From CANLWN01 sp039815505 (lineage in GTDB: Bacteria > Bacteroidota > Bacteroidia > Flavobacteriales > Flavobacteriaceae): a stretch of 8,266 nt of DNA. A program made the position numbers and the translations under genes. The stretch is taken from positions 1-8,266 of the forward strand of contig JBCBZE010000141.1 of assembly GCA_039815505.1 (NCBI GenBank). The letters are read 5' to 3'. The number at the start of each line of letters is the position of its first letter. The first letter of the stretch is position 1. Below are positions 6,914 through 8,266 of the stretch, piece by piece. The notes under the pieces are model-generated. The model did not search any database, had not been told where the DNA came from, and saw only the letters and a program-made list of their open reading frames with translations.

Positions 6914-8266
6914 ATGAGCACGTTCAACAAATTTAAACTCATAATGATATTTACCATGATACTGAGTGCCTGTACAGAGAACAATTTAGAGGTAGAAGTA
7001 TATGAAACTTCGGCTGATGGAAAGAAATTAAATCCAATCACCGAATTCCCCAAAGAATCCGGTACTTCACAGATTAAATTACTTCCCGAGCAAAAATTTC
7101 AGACCATTACCGGATTTGGCGGTTCGTTTACCGAAGCATCGGCATATCTATTGAACAAACTGGGCAAAGAAAATCGAAAAAAAATCATTGAAGCCTATTT
7201 TGGGGATAACGGTGCCAAATATTCCCTTACACGCACCCATATGAATTCCTGTGACTTTTCGGTGAGCAATTATTCGTACGCTCCGGTAGAAGGGGACAAA
7301 ACCTTGGAACATTTCTCCGTTGAGGAAGATAAAGATGATATTATTCCTTTTATCAAAGAGGCTATGGATGCTTCCACGGATGGATTCAAAATTCTTGCTT
7401 CCCCATGGACGGCCCCACCTTGGATGAAAGACAATAAGGATTGGCGAGGAGGCAAACTATTGCCCGAGTATTATGATACCTGGGCCCTGTTTTTCTCCAA
7501 GTACATCACCGCCTATAAAACCGAAGGAATAGATATCTGGGGATTTACCGTTGAAAATGAACCATTGGGCAACAATAACAATTGGGAAAGTATGCATTTC
7601 ACCCCTCAAGAAATGACAGATTTTGTACAGCATCATCTAGGACCAAAATTAGCCATAGATGGGCATAACGCAAAGATATTGGGGTATGACCAAAATCGTG
7701 GGGAAGAATTAAAGGAATGGGTCGATACGATGTTCAAGGACGAAGCTTCGTCCAAATACTATAGCGGTACAGCTGTACACTGGTACGCAAGCACATACGA
7801 CTATTTTCCGGAATCGCTACAATACGCCCACAATAAGGCACCTGAAAAGCATTTAATTCAGTCAGAAGCCTGTGTGGATGCCGAGGTACCCAAGTGGAAG
7901 GACGATACATGGTATTGGTCCAAAGAAGCTACGGACTGGGGTTGGGATTGGGCTACCGAAGAGGACAAACACCTACACCCAAAATATGCACCGGTCAACC
8001 GTTATGCAAGAGACATCATCGGATGCCTTAATAATTGGGTAGATGGCTGGATAGATTGGAACATGGTCCTAGATACACAAGGAGGTCCAAATTGGTTCAA
8101 AAATTGGTGTGTGGCCCCGGTAATAGTAGATCCAGAAAAAGATGAAGTGTACTTTACACCTATTTATTATACGCTAACACATTTCAGCAAATACATTAGA
8201 CCAGGTGCCGTACGCATCGGGTTTACGAATTCTGACGATTCCTTGATGACCACAGCGGCACAGAAT
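6914..8266 (+). CDS. GH30 subfamily 1 glucosidase lipoprotein, 3' end cut by the window
   Basis: Open from the ATG at 6914 to the last base of the window: 451 codons with no stop, so the gene continues. The signal (hydrophobic about 8-18, LSAC) puts the lipidated cysteine at C20; the following TENNLEVEVYE is acidic, unlike the two preceding lipoproteins. The (beta/alpha)8 domain starts near residue 60 with QTITGFGGSFTEAS. FTVENEPLG (211-219) gives acid/base E216 and IQSEACVD (315-322) gives nucleophile E318. The SEAC motif and GWIDWNMVLDTQGGPNW (378-394) resemble human glucocerebrosidase, which places it in GH30_1 rather than the GH30_3 endo-beta-1,6-glucanases. The missing end should be a few dozen residues of the flanking beta-sandwich. 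In marine Flavobacteriia, a GH30 exo-beta-1,6-glucosidase debranches laminarin, and that role suits this context. It follows the GH17 gene by 12 bases without a Shine-Dalgarno. Family is certain; beta-1,6 debranching is inference. Confidence 0.95.
   Translation, partial: MSTFNKFKLIMIFTMILSACTENNLEVEVYETSADGKKLNPITEFPKESGTSQIKLLPEQKFQTITGFGGSFTEASAYLLNKLGKENRKKIIEAYFGDNGAKYSLTRTHMNSCDFSVSNYSYAPVEGDKTLEHFSVEEDKDDIIPFIKEAMDASTDGFKILASPWTAPPWMKDNKDWRGGKLLPEYYDTWALFFSKYITAYKTEGIDIWGFTVENEPLGNNNNWESMHFTPQEMTDFVQHHLGPKLAIDGHNAKILGYDQNRGEELKEWVDTMFKDEASSKYYSGTAVHWYASTYDYFPESLQYAHNKAPEKHLIQSEACVDAEVPKWKDDTWYWSKEATDWGWDWATEEDKHLHPKYAPVNRYARDIIGCLNNWVDGWIDWNMVLDTQGGPNWFKNWCVAPVIVDPEKDEVYFTPIYYTLTHFSKYIRPGAVRIGFTNSDDSLMTTAAQN

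Overview
The window looks like part of a carbohydrate-utilisation locus from a marine-type member of the Bacteroidota, most likely Flavobacteriaceae. The reasons are the low-GC DNA, lipoprotein signal peptides on successive glycoside hydrolases, mostly absent Shine-Dalgarno sequences, and a gene set matching known laminarin (beta-1,3-glucan with beta-1,6 branches) loci of that group. The genus cannot be settled from the sequence.

All real genes lie on the plus strand and are tightly packed. In order they are: the last 74 codons of an MFS sugar-porter transporter (1-225); a 1146-residue cytoplasmic glycoside phosphorylase of the beta-1,3-glucan phosphorylase type, GH149 or the closely similar GH161 (276-3716); a GH3 beta-glucosidase lipoprotein (3713-5533); a GH17 beta-1,3-glucanase lipoprotein (5606-6901); and a GH30 subfamily 1 lipoprotein cut by the window end (6914-8266). 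The gaps are 50, -4, 72 and 12 bases. None holds a convincing terminator or promoter, so one transcript is likely. No stretch over 100 bases lacks a gene. No RNA gene, insertion sequence, CRISPR array or notable long repeat was seen.

The genes fit together as a pathway. The GH30 enzyme would remove beta-1,6-linked glucose branches, the GH17 enzyme would cut the debranched beta-1,3 chain, and the GH3 enzyme would release glucose from chain ends, all from membrane anchors in the cell envelope. The MFS protein would carry sugars across the inner membrane. The phosphorylase, which has no signal peptide, would split imported beta-1,3-gluco-oligosaccharides with phosphate to give glucose 1-phosphate. 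The locus therefore has a hydrolytic branch outside the inner membrane and a phosphorolytic branch inside it. The individual families are known. The less described aspects are the exact family and substrate length of the phosphorylase, the transporter feeding it, and its 4-base translational overlap with an exported GH3. No SusC/SusD pair is present in the window.
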